Numbered from the stretch's first letter, positions 44,830 through 53,537 are shown. The stretch: 54,444 nucleotides of DNA from Desulfobacula sp. (GCF_030611305.1 NZ_JAUWQB010000013.1:1-54444), one strand, 5' to 3'. Notes: generated from the letters alone by a model not told the origin. Made by a program: numbers and translations.

Positions 44830-46395
44830 ATGTCTGCTCGACAATGGAATATTGGTAGCATAACAAAAAAAAGAGCAATGCTTTCACCGGATAAGACGGC
44901 AATTATCTATGAAGGTAGAACAATAACTTACAAAGCGCTCAACGATGGAGCAAACCGCGTTGCCCATTATCTCCAGGAAAAGGGTTTAAAAAAGGGTGAC
45001 CGGATTTCGGTTTTGCTTTTTAACTGCCCGGAATTCCTTGAGGTTTATTTTGCCGCAGCTAAATTAGGTATTATTTTCGTTCCTCTTAATTTTCGTTTGA
45101 TCGGGCCGGAATTGGAATACCAGCTCAACAATTGTGAATCGCGCCTGTTGGTGTTTCATGATACACTTATTGAAAATATTGAATCTGTGCGCTCAAATAC
45201 CAAGGTGGATGAGGATAAGTTTTTATACCTGAAAAGTGGCCTTCCTAACTGTGCCGGGTGTCCTGAATGGGCGACTGATTACAAAAAAATTGTGGAAAGC
45301 TGCTCCATGGCAGAACCGATACCCCGGGAACCGATATATTTTGATGATCCCCTGTGTATCATGTATACATCCGGGGTAACTGGAGCGCCCAAGGGTGCTG
45401 TTCTCTCCCATCAACAAACTTATTTCAAAAATTTTCAAATCATCCTTTACACTGACATGAGTGTTGATGACAGATTTCTTGCACAATCGCCGCTGTTTCA
45501 TTCGGCAGGGCTTTTTTTCTTGGCAACACCGGTTCTCTGTTGCGGGGCAACAATGATCGTAAGGCAAAGTTTTGAACCTGAACAATTTACTATTGACATT
45601 GGAAAATATAAACCCACGATAATCTTTTGCATGACTGCCATGTGGAAAATGATATTGGAAACCAAACGGCTGGACAGCGTGGATACGACGGGTGTAAGGG
45701 TTGTTGTCGGAGGCGGAGAGAAGACTCCTCTGAGTCTTTTCGATGAGCTGAGCTCGAGAGGGCTTCATATGCAGATGGGCTACGGCCAGACTGAAAATTC
45801 TGTAATGATGATTATGCCCAAAGAATATGTTGAAAAGAAGAAAGGTTCTATTGGAAAACCGGGTTTTTTTACCGACGTATGGATAGCACACAAGGATGGC
45901 AAAAAGGCCGCACCGGGTGAAATAGGTGAAATAGTAGCAAGAGGTCTCCCTGTGATGAGTGGTTATTGGAATATGCCAGATATGACGGCCAAAACAATTG
46001 TGGACGGAGTACTCCACACGGGCGACCTTGGCTATATGGATGAGGACGGTTTTTTTTACATTGTAGACAGGGCAAAGGATATGTACAGGAGCGGCGGAGA
46101 AAATATTTATCCCGCCGAGGTTGAAAAAGTGCTTCTCAATTACCCCAAGATCCTCAATATTGCTATCATTGGGGTTCCTGATGAGAGGTGGGGCGAAACA
46201 GGCAAGGCCTTTATTGTACTCAGAGCAGGTGAAACACTCACAAGGGAGGAGGCCACTGAATTTTTAAAGGGAAAGGTGGCCAAGTACAAATACCCGCGCT
46301 ATCTGGAATTTGTCGATCAGCTCCCCATGACAGCAAGTGGAAAAGTCAAAAAGGCGGATTTGAAAAAAAAATATGGCGTTCGTCTGAATGCCTGA
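44830..46395 (+). CDS. AMP-forming acyl-CoA ligase, module B
   Basis: This 521-residue ANL enzyme has the loop YTSGVTGAPKGA, GYGQTE, HTGDLGYMDEDGFFYIVDRAKD and the catalytic lysine in TASGKV. It is very similar along its whole length to the module A ligase, with shared stretches such as NRVAHYLQEKGLKKGD. The two arose by duplication and probably activate related acids. GGGGA lies upstream of the ATG. Confidence 0.9.
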   Translation: MSARQWNIGSITKKRAMLSPDKTAIIYEGRTITYKALNDGANRVAHYLQEKGLKKGDRISVLLFNCPEFLEVYFAAAKLGIIFVPLNFRLIGPELEYQLNNCESRLLVFHDTLIENIESVRSNTKVDEDKFLYLKSGLPNCAGCPEWATDYKKIVESCSMAEPIPREPIYFDDPLCIMYTSGVTGAPKGAVLSHQQTYFKNFQIILYTDMSVDDRFLAQSPLFHSAGLFFLATPVLCCGATMIVRQSFEPEQFTIDIGKYKPTIIFCMTAMWKMILETKRLDSVDTTGVRVVVGGGEKTPLSLFDELSSRGLHMQMGYGQTENSVMMIMPKEYVEKKKGSIGKPGFFTDVWIAHKDGKKAAPGEIGEIVARGLPVMSGYWNMPDMTAKTIVDGVLHTGDLGYMDEDGFFYIVDRAKDMYRSGGENIYPAEVEKVLLNYPKILNIAIIGVPDERWGETGKAFIVLRAGETLTREEATEFLKGKVAKYKYPRYLEFVDQLPMTASGKVKKADLKKKYGVRLNA

Positions 46396-46470
46396 AATTA
46401 GGACCAGGCCATAAAAATTTCTATAGAACAAAAAAAATGTATTACGGGAAAGGTAAAGGGTAATTTAAAT

Positions 46471-48228
46471 ATGAAGAAAGATTTGAACAAAATTGGTAGG
46501 GCAAAAGATGAATGGCAGAAAGAAACTGTCGAAGCACGGCTTAAGAAATATAACTTAAATAAGTGCCCAACAAAATTTTATACTCCATTGGATGTAAAAG
46601 AATTCGATTTTTTGGAAAAAATCGGGTTTCCCGGGCAATACCCCTATACAGCAGGGAATGATCCTGTTCCAAGATGGCAGGCTCTGGCCGAATCCGAGGC
46701 AAAGGCCAGTTTTAATTTTGAATGGGGTGGAGCATCTTCAAGCGGTGCCGGAAAATATGCGGGGTTTGGAACGTCTGAGGATTACCGGGACTACCTTCTC
46801 AGAATGCATGAACTGGGACGCAGGGGAGGTCCTAATTTCGCCTTTGATCTGCCCACACAATGTGGTTATGATTCTGATAACCCCAGAGCTATAGGTGAAG
46901 TTGGCAGGGTCGGGGTTGCCATAGACAGCTTTCAGGATTTTGAAACCGTGTATGAAGCCTATACCGGGGAGCTGGAGATGGATAAGGTTGCTTCAAATTT
47001 TACCATTAATGCTCCGGCGATTGTAATTATTGCCATGTTTGCAGCTCTTGCTGAAAAAAGAGGTGTTTCCTTGGATAAACTGCGGGGCACCCCCCAGAAT
47101 GATATTCTTAAGGAGTATGTAAGCAGGGGGACATATATTTTCCCTCCTCGTCCTTCTCTCAGACTGTTTCGGGATACGCTGGCTTTTTGCACAAAACATA
47201 TTCCTAAAATGAATGTTACCAGTATCGGCGGTTATCATATGCGTGAGGCAGGCGCCAGCAGGGAGCAGGATCTCGCTTTTAGCATGGCAATTGGAGCAGC
47301 TTATCTGCAGTCTGGTATTGATGCCGGATTGGATATTGACGAGTTTGCCCCGAAATTTACCTTTAATGCTTTTGGCGGAAGTATGGAAATGTATGAGGAG
47401 ATCGCATTCCAGCGAGCTGCCAGGAGGATGTGGGCCACAATGTTAAAAGAACGCTTTGGAGCAAAAAATTCAAAGAGTATGATGATCCGTCAAATTATGA
47501 CAGCTCATATTGGATGTTCCAGCACAACGCTTCAACGCCCTTTGAATAATTTGTGCAGAACAATTGTCGGAGGTGTCGCAGGAGGAATGTCCGGTGGTGT
47601 CCCCTTTGCTGCTATGCCTCCGTATGATGAACCACTGGGTTTAGGACACAGCCTGGAGGCTCAGCAGTTGGGCCATGATGCAACACGTATTTTAATTTAC
47701 GAAGCCAGGCTTGGAGAGGTCACCGATCCCTGGGCGGGATCTTATTTTATGGAGTCTCTTACGGACAGAATTGAGGCCTCCGCTATGGAGGAATTTGAAA
47801 AAATTGAAAAAATGGGTGGTGCGGTTGCCGCAATTGAAAACGGCTATATACAACGGGAAATAGCCAAAAGTGCTTATGCCAGGCAGAAAAAAATTGAAAC
47901 TCAGGAACAATTTGTCGTTGGCGTAAATTGCTTTAATGGTGCCAACGAGATTAATGTGATGACCGAACGAAGCGTTCCTGATGTCTATTCTTCGGAATTG
48001 ATGAACACCGCTGAAAATCGCCAGAAAGAAAGTCTATCAAAGTTAAAAAATGAACGGGACAACAAAGCTGTCTCTGAAGCCCTTAAAGAATTGACGGCAG
48101 CAGCAAAAAAATCAGAAGATAATCTTATGCCTGTTGTAATTAAATGCGTAAAAACTTATGCTACTCTTCAAGAGATCTGTGATGTTTTCAGGGATGTTTT
48201 AGGAGAGGCCGAACCCTCAACAATTTAA
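46471..48228 (+). CDS. Divergent B12-dependent acyl-CoA mutase, large subunit
   Basis: The 585-residue catalytic subunit lacks a B12 domain. The barrel core is conserved: KYAGFG (Tyr89 equivalent), FDLPTQCGYDSDNPR, GTPQND, EYVSRGT (Arg207) and GYHMREAG (His244). The segment that builds the CoA funnel in canonical enzymes (TRG-Y..MY..R.WTMRQ) is absent. About 40 residues starting TAGNDPVPRW and ending GGASSSGAG take its place. APRLS becomes APKFT (Arg283 to Lys, Ser285 to Thr). Arg207 argues for a carboxylated substrate, and the new funnel argues for an unusual acyl chain or partner. It needs an external B12 subunit. Confidence 0.85.
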   Translation: MKKDLNKIGRAKDEWQKETVEARLKKYNLNKCPTKFYTPLDVKEFDFLEKIGFPGQYPYTAGNDPVPRWQALAESEAKASFNFEWGGASSSGAGKYAGFGTSEDYRDYLLRMHELGRRGGPNFAFDLPTQCGYDSDNPRAIGEVGRVGVAIDSFQDFETVYEAYTGELEMDKVASNFTINAPAIVIIAMFAALAEKRGVSLDKLRGTPQNDILKEYVSRGTYIFPPRPSLRLFRDTLAFCTKHIPKMNVTSIGGYHMREAGASREQDLAFSMAIGAAYLQSGIDAGLDIDEFAPKFTFNAFGGSMEMYEEIAFQRAARRMWATMLKERFGAKNSKSMMIRQIMTAHIGCSSTTLQRPLNNLCRTIVGGVAGGMSGGVPFAAMPPYDEPLGLGHSLEAQQLGHDATRILIYEARLGEVTDPWAGSYFMESLTDRIEASAMEEFEKIEKMGGAVAAIENGYIQREIAKSAYARQKKIETQEQFVVGVNCFNGANEINVMTERSVPDVYSSELMNTAENRQKESLSKLKNERDNKAVSEALKELTAAAKKSEDNLMPVVIKCVKTYATLQEICDVFRDVLGEAEPSTI

Positions 48229-48231
48229 TCT

Positions 48232-49197
48232 ATGACAGGGAAAAATCCTATGACCAAAGAGTTGACAAAATTGATTGGAGAAATGGAAAGTGGGTCTGTT
48301 CGTGCCTTGGCAAGGCTGATCTCTCTGGTTGAAAATCGGAGAGATGGGTGGATGGATGTAATGAGAAAGATTTATCCGCTGACGGGTAAAGCCCGGGTGG
48401 TGGGGATTACCGGTTCTCCAGGGGCTGGCAAGAGTACCTTGACTGACCGTATGATCGCTGATCTGGTTGATAAAGGGTTAAGTGTTGGAGTTATTGCAGT
48501 GGATCCTTCCAGTCCTTTTTCAGGTGGAGCATTGCTTGGAGACCGGCTCCGAATGAAAAAAACCAGTCTTCTTGAAGGGGTTTTTGTCCGGTCAATGGCA
48601 ACCAGAGGTGCTCTTGGTGGGTTGAGTCTTGCTGCCCGAGATGTAATCAAAATTATGGATGCCTCTGGCAAAGACATTATTCTGGTGGAAACAGTGGGAG
48701 TCGGGCAGGCTGAGGTGGAGATTGTTAGAGCGGCTGATTTGGTAATGGTAGTCTGCGTACCTGGTATGGGGGATGGCATTCAGGCAATTAAAGCCGGAAT
48801 TATGGAGATTGCGGATATCTTTGTTGTCAACAAAGCAGATAAGGAAGGAGTTGACAGAGCAGTGGGTGATATTCAGGGGATGCTGGCTCTCAGTTCGTTT
48901 AATGATTCTCCGACAATTCCAGTAATGAAGACAACTGCGGTTACGGGTGAAGGGGTACAAGCGTTAATAGAAACTCTTTTGAAATCCATTAAATTCCAAA
49001 AAGCTGATCCGATAAGGCAGAAAGAGCGTATCAGAGAAGAAATTCTGGGACTTATGGAAAGGGAAGTTTCCCGGGTACTGCACCGAAATTGGGTAAAAAA
49101 TGGGAAATTAGATAATGCCCTCAAAAAGATATTGGCTCAGGAAATTGACCCTTATTCCATTGTAGAAGAAATGGTTGTTCCGCTAATACAGGTTTGA
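48232..49197 (+). CDS. meaB: MeaB/ArgK-type G-protein chaperone of B12 mutase
   Basis: The 321-residue GTPase has P-loop GSPGAGKST, DPSSPFSGGALLGDRLRM, ETVGVGQAEVEI and NKAD, the standard MeaB order. MeaB loads and protects B12 in methylmalonyl-CoA-mutase-type enzymes. Its location three bases after the divergent mutase supports that enzyme being a true B12 mutase. The start may be 48232 or 48250; the second has AGGGA upstream. Confidence 0.93.
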   Translation: MTGKNPMTKELTKLIGEMESGSVRALARLISLVENRRDGWMDVMRKIYPLTGKARVVGITGSPGAGKSTLTDRMIADLVDKGLSVGVIAVDPSSPFSGGALLGDRLRMKKTSLLEGVFVRSMATRGALGGLSLAARDVIKIMDASGKDIILVETVGVGQAEVEIVRAADLVMVVCVPGMGDGIQAIKAGIMEIADIFVVNKADKEGVDRAVGDIQGMLALSSFNDSPTIPVMKTTAVTGEGVQALIETLLKSIKFQKADPIRQKERIREEILGLMEREVSRVLHRNWVKNGKLDNALKKILAQEIDPYSIVEEMVVPLIQV

Positions 49198-49313
49198 ATT
49201 TATTTGGTCATAAAACAGCGATTATTTTTCAACGCACTTTAATAATAAATTGATAAAATTAAACAGGAGCAGACAATGGATTTTCAGCTGTCAAAAAAGA
49301 TGGAGAGCAATTT

Positions 49314-49448
49314 ATGACAAATGCATCGACGATTTTTATTTCAGGTATCGCAGGAGTTATGGCCGGAATGACCCTGCTCTATTTATCCTTGAAGATCACC
49401 TCTCTGATTGTAGACAAACTGGAAGCATCGGGTTCCGATAAAAAATAG
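49314..49448 (+). CDS. OadG/MmdD-like delta subunit of sodium-pumping decarboxylase
   Basis: This 44-residue protein has one membrane helix near its N-terminus (IFISGIAGVMAGMTLLYLSL) followed by a short charged tail (KLEASGSDKK). GGAGA lies seven bases before the ATG. Size, single helix and position directly before the beta subunit fit the OadG/MmdD family. These subunits hold the membrane and soluble parts together. The Pro/Ala linker of longer members is missing, so the family call rests on context. Confidence 0.6.
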   Translation: MTNASTIFISGIAGVMAGMTLLYLSLKITSLIVDKLEASGSDKK

Positions 49449-49536
49449 AACCTGAAAACTGAAAATGTCATATCGCCTGAAGGGCAAAACGATGGATATT
49501 AAGCGCAATGCAGATTTTAGATGAAATATTAAACCA

Positions 49537-49554
49537 AATGTATAACTATACATT
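49537..49554. promoter_or_regulatory. Palindrome upstream of the decarboxylase beta gene
   Basis: AATGTATA-AC-TATACATT is a perfect 8-bp inverted repeat 23 bases before the beta-subunit ATG. Its outer half-sites AATGT/ACATT match those of the EBP1 operators, but the spacing is wider. It may be an operator or an mRNA hairpin. Confidence 0.35.
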
Positions 49555-49577
49555 ATTTATGTTAAAGGATTATTGAC

Positions 49578-50699
49578 ATGTTTGACGCAATACAGTCTCT
49601 TTCTGCGACCACCGGTTTCTGGAATCTGACTCCCGGGATGGTATTTATGTGGGCCGTTGGTCTGGTGCTGATCTACCTGGCCATTTCCAAACAGTATGAA
49701 CCCCTGCTTCTGCTGCCCATCGGTTTTGGTATTATCCTTGCCAATCTTCCCCTGGCAGGGCTCATGGAACCCGGAGAGGGGCTTTTATGGAAATTTTATG
49801 AATACGGCATTCAGTGGGAGGTGATACCTCCTCTGATTTTTCTAGGGCTGGGGGCTCTCACCGATTTTGGGCCCCTGCTCGCCATGCCATCCCTGATTTT
49901 TCTTGGTGCTGCCGCCCAAGGCGGAGTGTACCTGACCTTTTTTATTGCCAACAGCCTCCTTGGGTTTGATTTAATGGAATCGGCCACCATTGGTATTATT
50001 GGCGGGGCTGACGGACCCACTACCATTTTTCTGGCATCCAAACTTGCTCCCCATATGCTGGGTATCTGTGCAGTGGCCGCTTACTCCTACATGGCTCTGG
50101 TTCCCATTATTCAGCCTCCGGTGATGAAGGCACTCACCAGTGAAAAAGAAAGAAGAATCCGCATGAAAAAAGGGCGCAAAGTCAAAAGATTGGAAAAATT
50201 ACTTTTCCCCATTATTGCCACCTTTGTTATAGTCCTCATTGTTCCAGCCTCTGCACCACTGATTTCCATGTTCATGGTCGGTAACCTGTTCCGGGAGTCT
50301 AATGTGGTGGAGCGGTTGACAAAAACATCCCAGGAGGAACTGCTTAATATTGCCACTATTTTCCTGGGGCTGCCTGTCGGTGCCACCATGAATGCGGAGA
50401 ATTTCCTTCAATGGAAGGTGATTTTTGTCTTTGTGCTGGGGCTGTGTGCCTTTATTCTAAGCACAGCTGTGGGGGTGTGCATTGCTAAGGTGATGAACCT
50501 GTTCAGAAAAAACAAGATTAACCCTCTGCTTGGCGCTGCCGGCGTTTCTGCGGTTCCCATGGCTGCTCGTGTGGTTCACAAGGTGGGACAGGAAGCCGAC
50601 AAAAAGAATTACCTTCTCATGTATGCCATGGGCCCCAATGTGGCAGGTGTCATTGGTACTGTCATTGCTGCCGGTATCTTTTTAACACTGTTGCAGTAG
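49578..50699 (+). CDS. Sodium-pumping decarboxylase beta subunit (MmdB/GcdB/OadB family)
   Basis: The 373-residue integral membrane protein has the family opening TPGMVFMWAVGLVLIYLAISKQYEPLLLLPIGFG. The ion-coupling signature GIIGGADGPTTIFLASKLAP includes the key Asp. AYSYMALVPIIQPPVMKALT and GVSAVPMAARVV follow. It decarboxylates carboxybiotin and exports sodium ions. With the delta, biotin-carrier and distant alpha genes it completes a methylmalonyl- or glutaconyl-CoA decarboxylase-type complex. Confidence 0.93.
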   Translation: MFDAIQSLSATTGFWNLTPGMVFMWAVGLVLIYLAISKQYEPLLLLPIGFGIILANLPLAGLMEPGEGLLWKFYEYGIQWEVIPPLIFLGLGALTDFGPLLAMPSLIFLGAAAQGGVYLTFFIANSLLGFDLMESATIGIIGGADGPTTIFLASKLAPHMLGICAVAAYSYMALVPIIQPPVMKALTSEKERRIRMKKGRKVKRLEKLLFPIIATFVIVLIVPASAPLISMFMVGNLFRESNVVERLTKTSQEELLNIATIFLGLPVGATMNAENFLQWKVIFVFVLGLCAFILSTAVGVCIAKVMNLFRKNKINPLLGAAGVSAVPMAARVVHKVGQEADKKNYLLMYAMGPNVAGVIGTVIAAGIFLTLLQ

Positions 50700-50893
50700 A
50701 TGTCGCTCGACCAGTACCGGAAAAAATTTATAGATTTCTGGTGAGAAGCAAGGTAGAGGAAGCAAAACCATACTAAGAAAAAAGATGTAGAATGGACTGG
50801 AGAGAGTGCCTTGATTATCATTAGACAAACCGGGTGGATGCTGACATGGATGCCACCATCCCATATTTGAGTTATTAATTAAAGGAGAATTCC

Positions 50894-51109
50894 ATGAGTG
50901 AAGAGTTGTTGGCCCCCATGGCCGGAAAAATTGTTCAGGTTAACGTAAAGGTTGGTGGCAGTGTGAAGGAAGATGACGAGGCTATGGTCATTGAAGCCAT
51001 GAAAATGAAAACACCTATCTATATCCCCTGTGATGGTAGCGTTGTCAGGATTAATGTAAACGAGGGTGACGACGTTGAAGAGGACGATGTTCTTCTGATC
51101 GTTGAATAA
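50894..51109 (+). CDS. Biotin carrier (gamma) subunit
   Basis: The 71-residue protein is a bare biotinyl domain with the biotinylation motif EAMKMKT (Lys near residue 36). Symmetric half-motifs lie before it (MAGKIVQVNVKVGGSVKEDD) and after it. AAAGGAG precedes the ATG. It lacks the Pro/Ala linker typical of MmdC, being only the carrier domain. It shuttles CO2 between the carboxyltransferase and the beta subunit. About 195 bases without a recognisable gene separate it from the beta subunit. Confidence 0.92.
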   Translation: MSEELLAPMAGKIVQVNVKVGGSVKEDDEAMVIEAMKMKTPIYIPCDGSVVRINVNEGDDVEEDDVLLIVE

Positions 51110-51325
51110 TTCGATTTGTTTTCTGATGAATGAACCCTGACCATGATCCGTTCACAACGGAACTGGAAAGGGTCGTTGTGTCCGAAAGGCCAGAAGAAAA
51201 GATGGAAGCTTGGATTTTACAGAACTCATTGAGCGCATCTTAAATAAATAAATGAGTTACAGGTTTTCGTGCTAAAGAACCTGTGTACGGTGGTCCCCAA
51301 AAAACGAACAATGTGTTAAGCTCTA

Positions 51326-51460
51326 AATCAACCCCAGAATGTTGAGTTGATCATCACTGGGCGGGAAGCGACTGAAAAAGCAGATCTGGTTACAGAAATG
51401 AAGAAAATTAAACATTATTATCAGCAAGGCGTGACAGCACGAGTTGAAATCGAAAAATGA
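51326..51460 (+). pseudogene. C-terminal relic of cob(I)alamin adenosyltransferase (CobA/BtuR family)
   Basis: The frame reads QNVELIITGREATEKADLVT followed by EMKKIKHYYQQGVTARVEIE and a stop. This closely follows the conserved CobA/CobO ending (VVLTGR..P...I..ADLVTEM..IKHP...GI.A..GIE). Upstream codons in this frame hit a stop, and no P-loop N-terminus is present. The gene is thus mostly deleted. A cobalamin adenosylation gene fits a locus with two B12 mutases. Confidence 0.75.
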
Positions 51461-51590
51461 AGAAAAAAATAGTGAATGGACCCACTTTGCTGATTCGTTG
51501 CAAGGGTCAATGGATTACAAAATAAAGAAAAGGAGTAACAAAGGGCTAATCTCGGATTTGATAAAAAGCGGGTTTTAATAGAAGAGCGTT

Positions 51591-51820
51591 TTAATAGTTC
51601 TCACTTGTAAATAAATTTATCAACTTCTTAATTTCTTGTCCAGCATTGTCACAATCAATCCAATTATCATTTGTAGCTGCTGGAATAAGTATTTTTTTCC
51701 CTTTTTGAAATAGATACCGGCAATATTATAAGCGAGCTTTTTGCCTGATGTAAATTTGTATATTAAAGATGAGAGTGGGTCTTTTGGCAATCGGTTAAAG
51801 CCTTCGAAGGATGAAGCCTC
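51591..51820 (-). pseudogene. Unidentified decayed fragment downstream of the GAF-type activator
   Basis: On the minus strand, codons read FNRLPKDPLSSLIYKFTSGK and AYNIAGIYFKKGKK. After a run of seven A/T bases at about 51692-51698, the text continues in another frame as ILIPAATNDNWIDCDNAGQE and IKKLINLFTSENY to a stop. No start codon is present. It looks like the frameshifted end of a lost gene, but no family is recognised and chance cannot be excluded. Confidence 0.25.
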
Positions 51821-53362
51821 CTAAGCGGTCTTCCCAAAAGGAATTTTAAGCTTTTTCATTCGTTTTCGGAGGGTGGAAGGATGAATATTGAGTACTTTTG
51901 CTGCTCCTTTTTCACCTTCTACACGGCCATTGCAGAGATCGAGAACACATCTTATATGGCGGGACATCGCCGCATTGAGTTCAAGTGATTCAACTGGGAG
52001 TTCATCAGCCGAGATATTATCAGTTTTTGTTTCTACAGGTTGATGCATTCCAATTTCCTTGAATTCAAGAAGATCGCCCTGATCAAGGATAAGGGAACGT
52101 TCCACTGCATTCTCAAGTTCCCGTATATTACCCGGCCAATGATACGCCATAAGCCGATCAATGGCAGACGGGGTAGGGGCAGGAACAATTAGGCGTTTCA
52201 TTTCTTTTGATTTTTTTTTAATAAAATGGTGTACGAGAGCAGGGATATCCACTGTATGTTCACGTAAAGGCGGGATGGTAACAGGAAAAACTCTGAGTCT
52301 GAAAAAGAGGTCAGCCCGGAATCTATTTGTTTCCATCATTTTTTCAAGGTTTCTGTGTGTGGCTGCAATGACCCTGATATTGACCCGGATGGTCTGGGTT
52401 CCACCGACCCGGTCAATCTCTTTTTCTTGAAGAACGCGCAAAAGTCTTATCTGGGCTTCAGGTGTAAGTTCTCCTATTTCATCCAGAAAAAGGGTTCCCC
52501 CATGGGCACGTTCGATGCGCCCCCGTTTTTGTGAAACAGCCCCTGTAAACGCACCTTTTTCATATCCAAACAATTCACTGTCCAGAAGTGTGGTAGGGAT
52601 TGCCCCGCAGTTCACCCGGATAAAAGGACCGTCTCTGCGCAGGGATAAATTATGAATGGCATTGGCGATCACCTCTTTGCCGGTGCCTGTTTCACCAAGA
52701 AGCAGTACAGGACTCTCCAAGGGAGCGACCTGGCGGACCATTTCCATCACACTCTTTAATCCCAGATCAGCACCAATCACGTCTTCTCCTGTAATTCTGC
52801 ATAGTTCATCCTGAAAATACCTGTTGTCGTCGGTAAGCAAATCCTTTAGATTCTTGAGTTCCCGGTATCTGACGCTGTTGGTCAGAGCGATGGCACAAGG
52901 TTTAGTCAAAAGGCTTAAAAGACGGACATGATCAGACGTAAAATTTTGTTCCCCATTATTAAAAATACTGAAAACACCCAGCATTTTTTTTTCTAGAACC
53001 AAGTCCATAACAACAGCAGACAAATCAGATGCATTAAGTTTTTGAGCAAAAGAGCTGGTCACCGGATCATCCCCGAGTCGATCAACTATCCGAACCCGGC
53101 GCGACCGTTGCTCTTGAACTTGTTTGCGCCCTTTCGCAGATAATTGGGTTTTCATTGAAGTGGCCTCACTATGTTCAGGAGTCGCAAGGGCAACGGTTTC
53201 AACCACACCGGTATCACGGTGATATACATGAAATCCCATATGACCGACCGGAATAAATTCGCAAACATATAAAAGGCACTGTTGTAGCGCTCTTTCAATA
53301 TCAAGGCTCCCGCAGATTTTCAGTGTGGCTTCCCTGAAAAAATCTTTTTCATCAAATGACAT
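51821..53362 (-). CDS. Sigma54-dependent activator with GAF sensor (EBP2)
   Basis: The start at 53362 (MSFDEKDFF) is preferred over 53395 because TTTAGGGA precedes it. The 513-residue product has a GAF-type sensor (about residues 10-180). An AAA+ domain (about 205-435) has [26 protein letters not shown] and [10 protein letters not shown] Fis-type helix-turn-helix (about 475-510) reads [20 protein letters not shown]. The GAF domain probably senses a small metabolite. It is divergent from the hydroxyacyl-CoA dehydrogenase, whose promoter region has a -24/-12 element, making that gene a likely target. Confidence 0.92.
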   Translation of the reverse strand: MSFDEKDFFREATLKICGSLDIERALQQCLLYVCEFIPVGHMGFHVYHRDTGVVETVALATPEHSEATSMKTQLSAKGRKQVQEQRSRRVRIVDRLGDDPVTSSFAQKLNASDLSAVVMDLVLEKKMLGVFSIFNNGEQNFTSDHVRLLSLLTKPCAIALTNSVRYRELKNLKDLLTDDNRYFQDELCRITGEDVIGADLGLKSVMEMVRQVAPLESPVLLLGETGTGKEVIANAIHNLSLRRDGPFIRVNCGAIPTTLLDSELFGYEKGAFTGAVSQKRGRIERAHGGTLFLDEIGELTPEAQIRLLRVLQEKEIDRVGGTQTIRVNIRVIAATHRNLEKMMETNRFRADLFFRLRVFPVTIPPLREHTVDIPALVHHFIKKKSKEMKRLIVPAPTPSAIDRLMAYHWPGNIRELENAVERSLILDQGDLLEFKEIGMHQPVETKTDNISADELPVESLELNAAMSRHIRCVLDLCNGRVEGEKGAAKVLNIHPSTLRKRMKKLKIPFGKTA

Positions 53363-53408
53363 AATTTCCCTAAATAATATTTTAATATGGGTCAAAAATC
53401 ATTTTCTA

Positions 53409-53471
53409 CCCTATCTTCCAGTTTATTATAAAACAGGAAAATAGGACAGGGTTTTCTTTGCTATAGGACAG
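53409..53471. promoter_or_regulatory. Repeated motif, probable enhancer of EBP2
   Basis: ATAGGACAG occurs twice in the same direction (53441-53449 and 53463-53471). An inverted relative, CCCTATCTTCC, lies at 53409-53419 and forms an imperfect inverted repeat with GGAAAATAGGACAGGG around an AT-rich centre. The cluster lies 50-115 bases upstream of the -24 element at 53522. Confidence 0.5.
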
Positions 53472-53521
53472 AAATATTTTAATCGCCGTATAAATACCTG
53501 TTTTTAAAGGAATTTCCGCAA

Positions 53522-53537
53522 TGGTATGATTTGTGCT
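53522..53537 (+). promoter_or_regulatory. Candidate sigma54 (-24/-12) promoter of the 3-hydroxyacyl-CoA dehydrogenase gene
   Basis: TGGTATGATTTGTGCT keeps GG and GC ten bases apart but departs from TTGC at one base. It stands 46 bases before the ATG, and the divergent activator supports the call. Confidence 0.6.

Larger units (their letters stand above)
51110..51820. other. Gene-debris region between the biotin carrier and the GAF-type activator
   Basis: No complete gene was found here. A cobalamin adenosyltransferase tail (51326-51460) and a minus-strand relic (about 51591-51820) are listed separately. A frame from about 51127 reads MNPDHDPFTTELERVVVSER and stops after 37 codons. It overlaps another frame ending LDFTELIERILNK. 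Neither was identified. Confidence 0.55.

Noticed and set aside
45223-46017. Minus-strand open frame of 264 codons in the module B ligase
   Set aside because: It is antisense to conserved adenylation motifs and its composition (many His, Cys, Arg, Phe) is that of a shadow frame.
49250-49441. Plus-strand frame of 63 codons before the decarboxylase beta gene
   Set aside because: It is out of frame with the 44-residue delta-like protein at 49314, which has a ribosome site and a clear membrane helix.
50700-50893. Terminator or gene between the beta subunit and the biotin carrier
   Set aside because: Only short, imperfect GGTGG/CCACC pairing was found, with no T run and no open frame with a start site.
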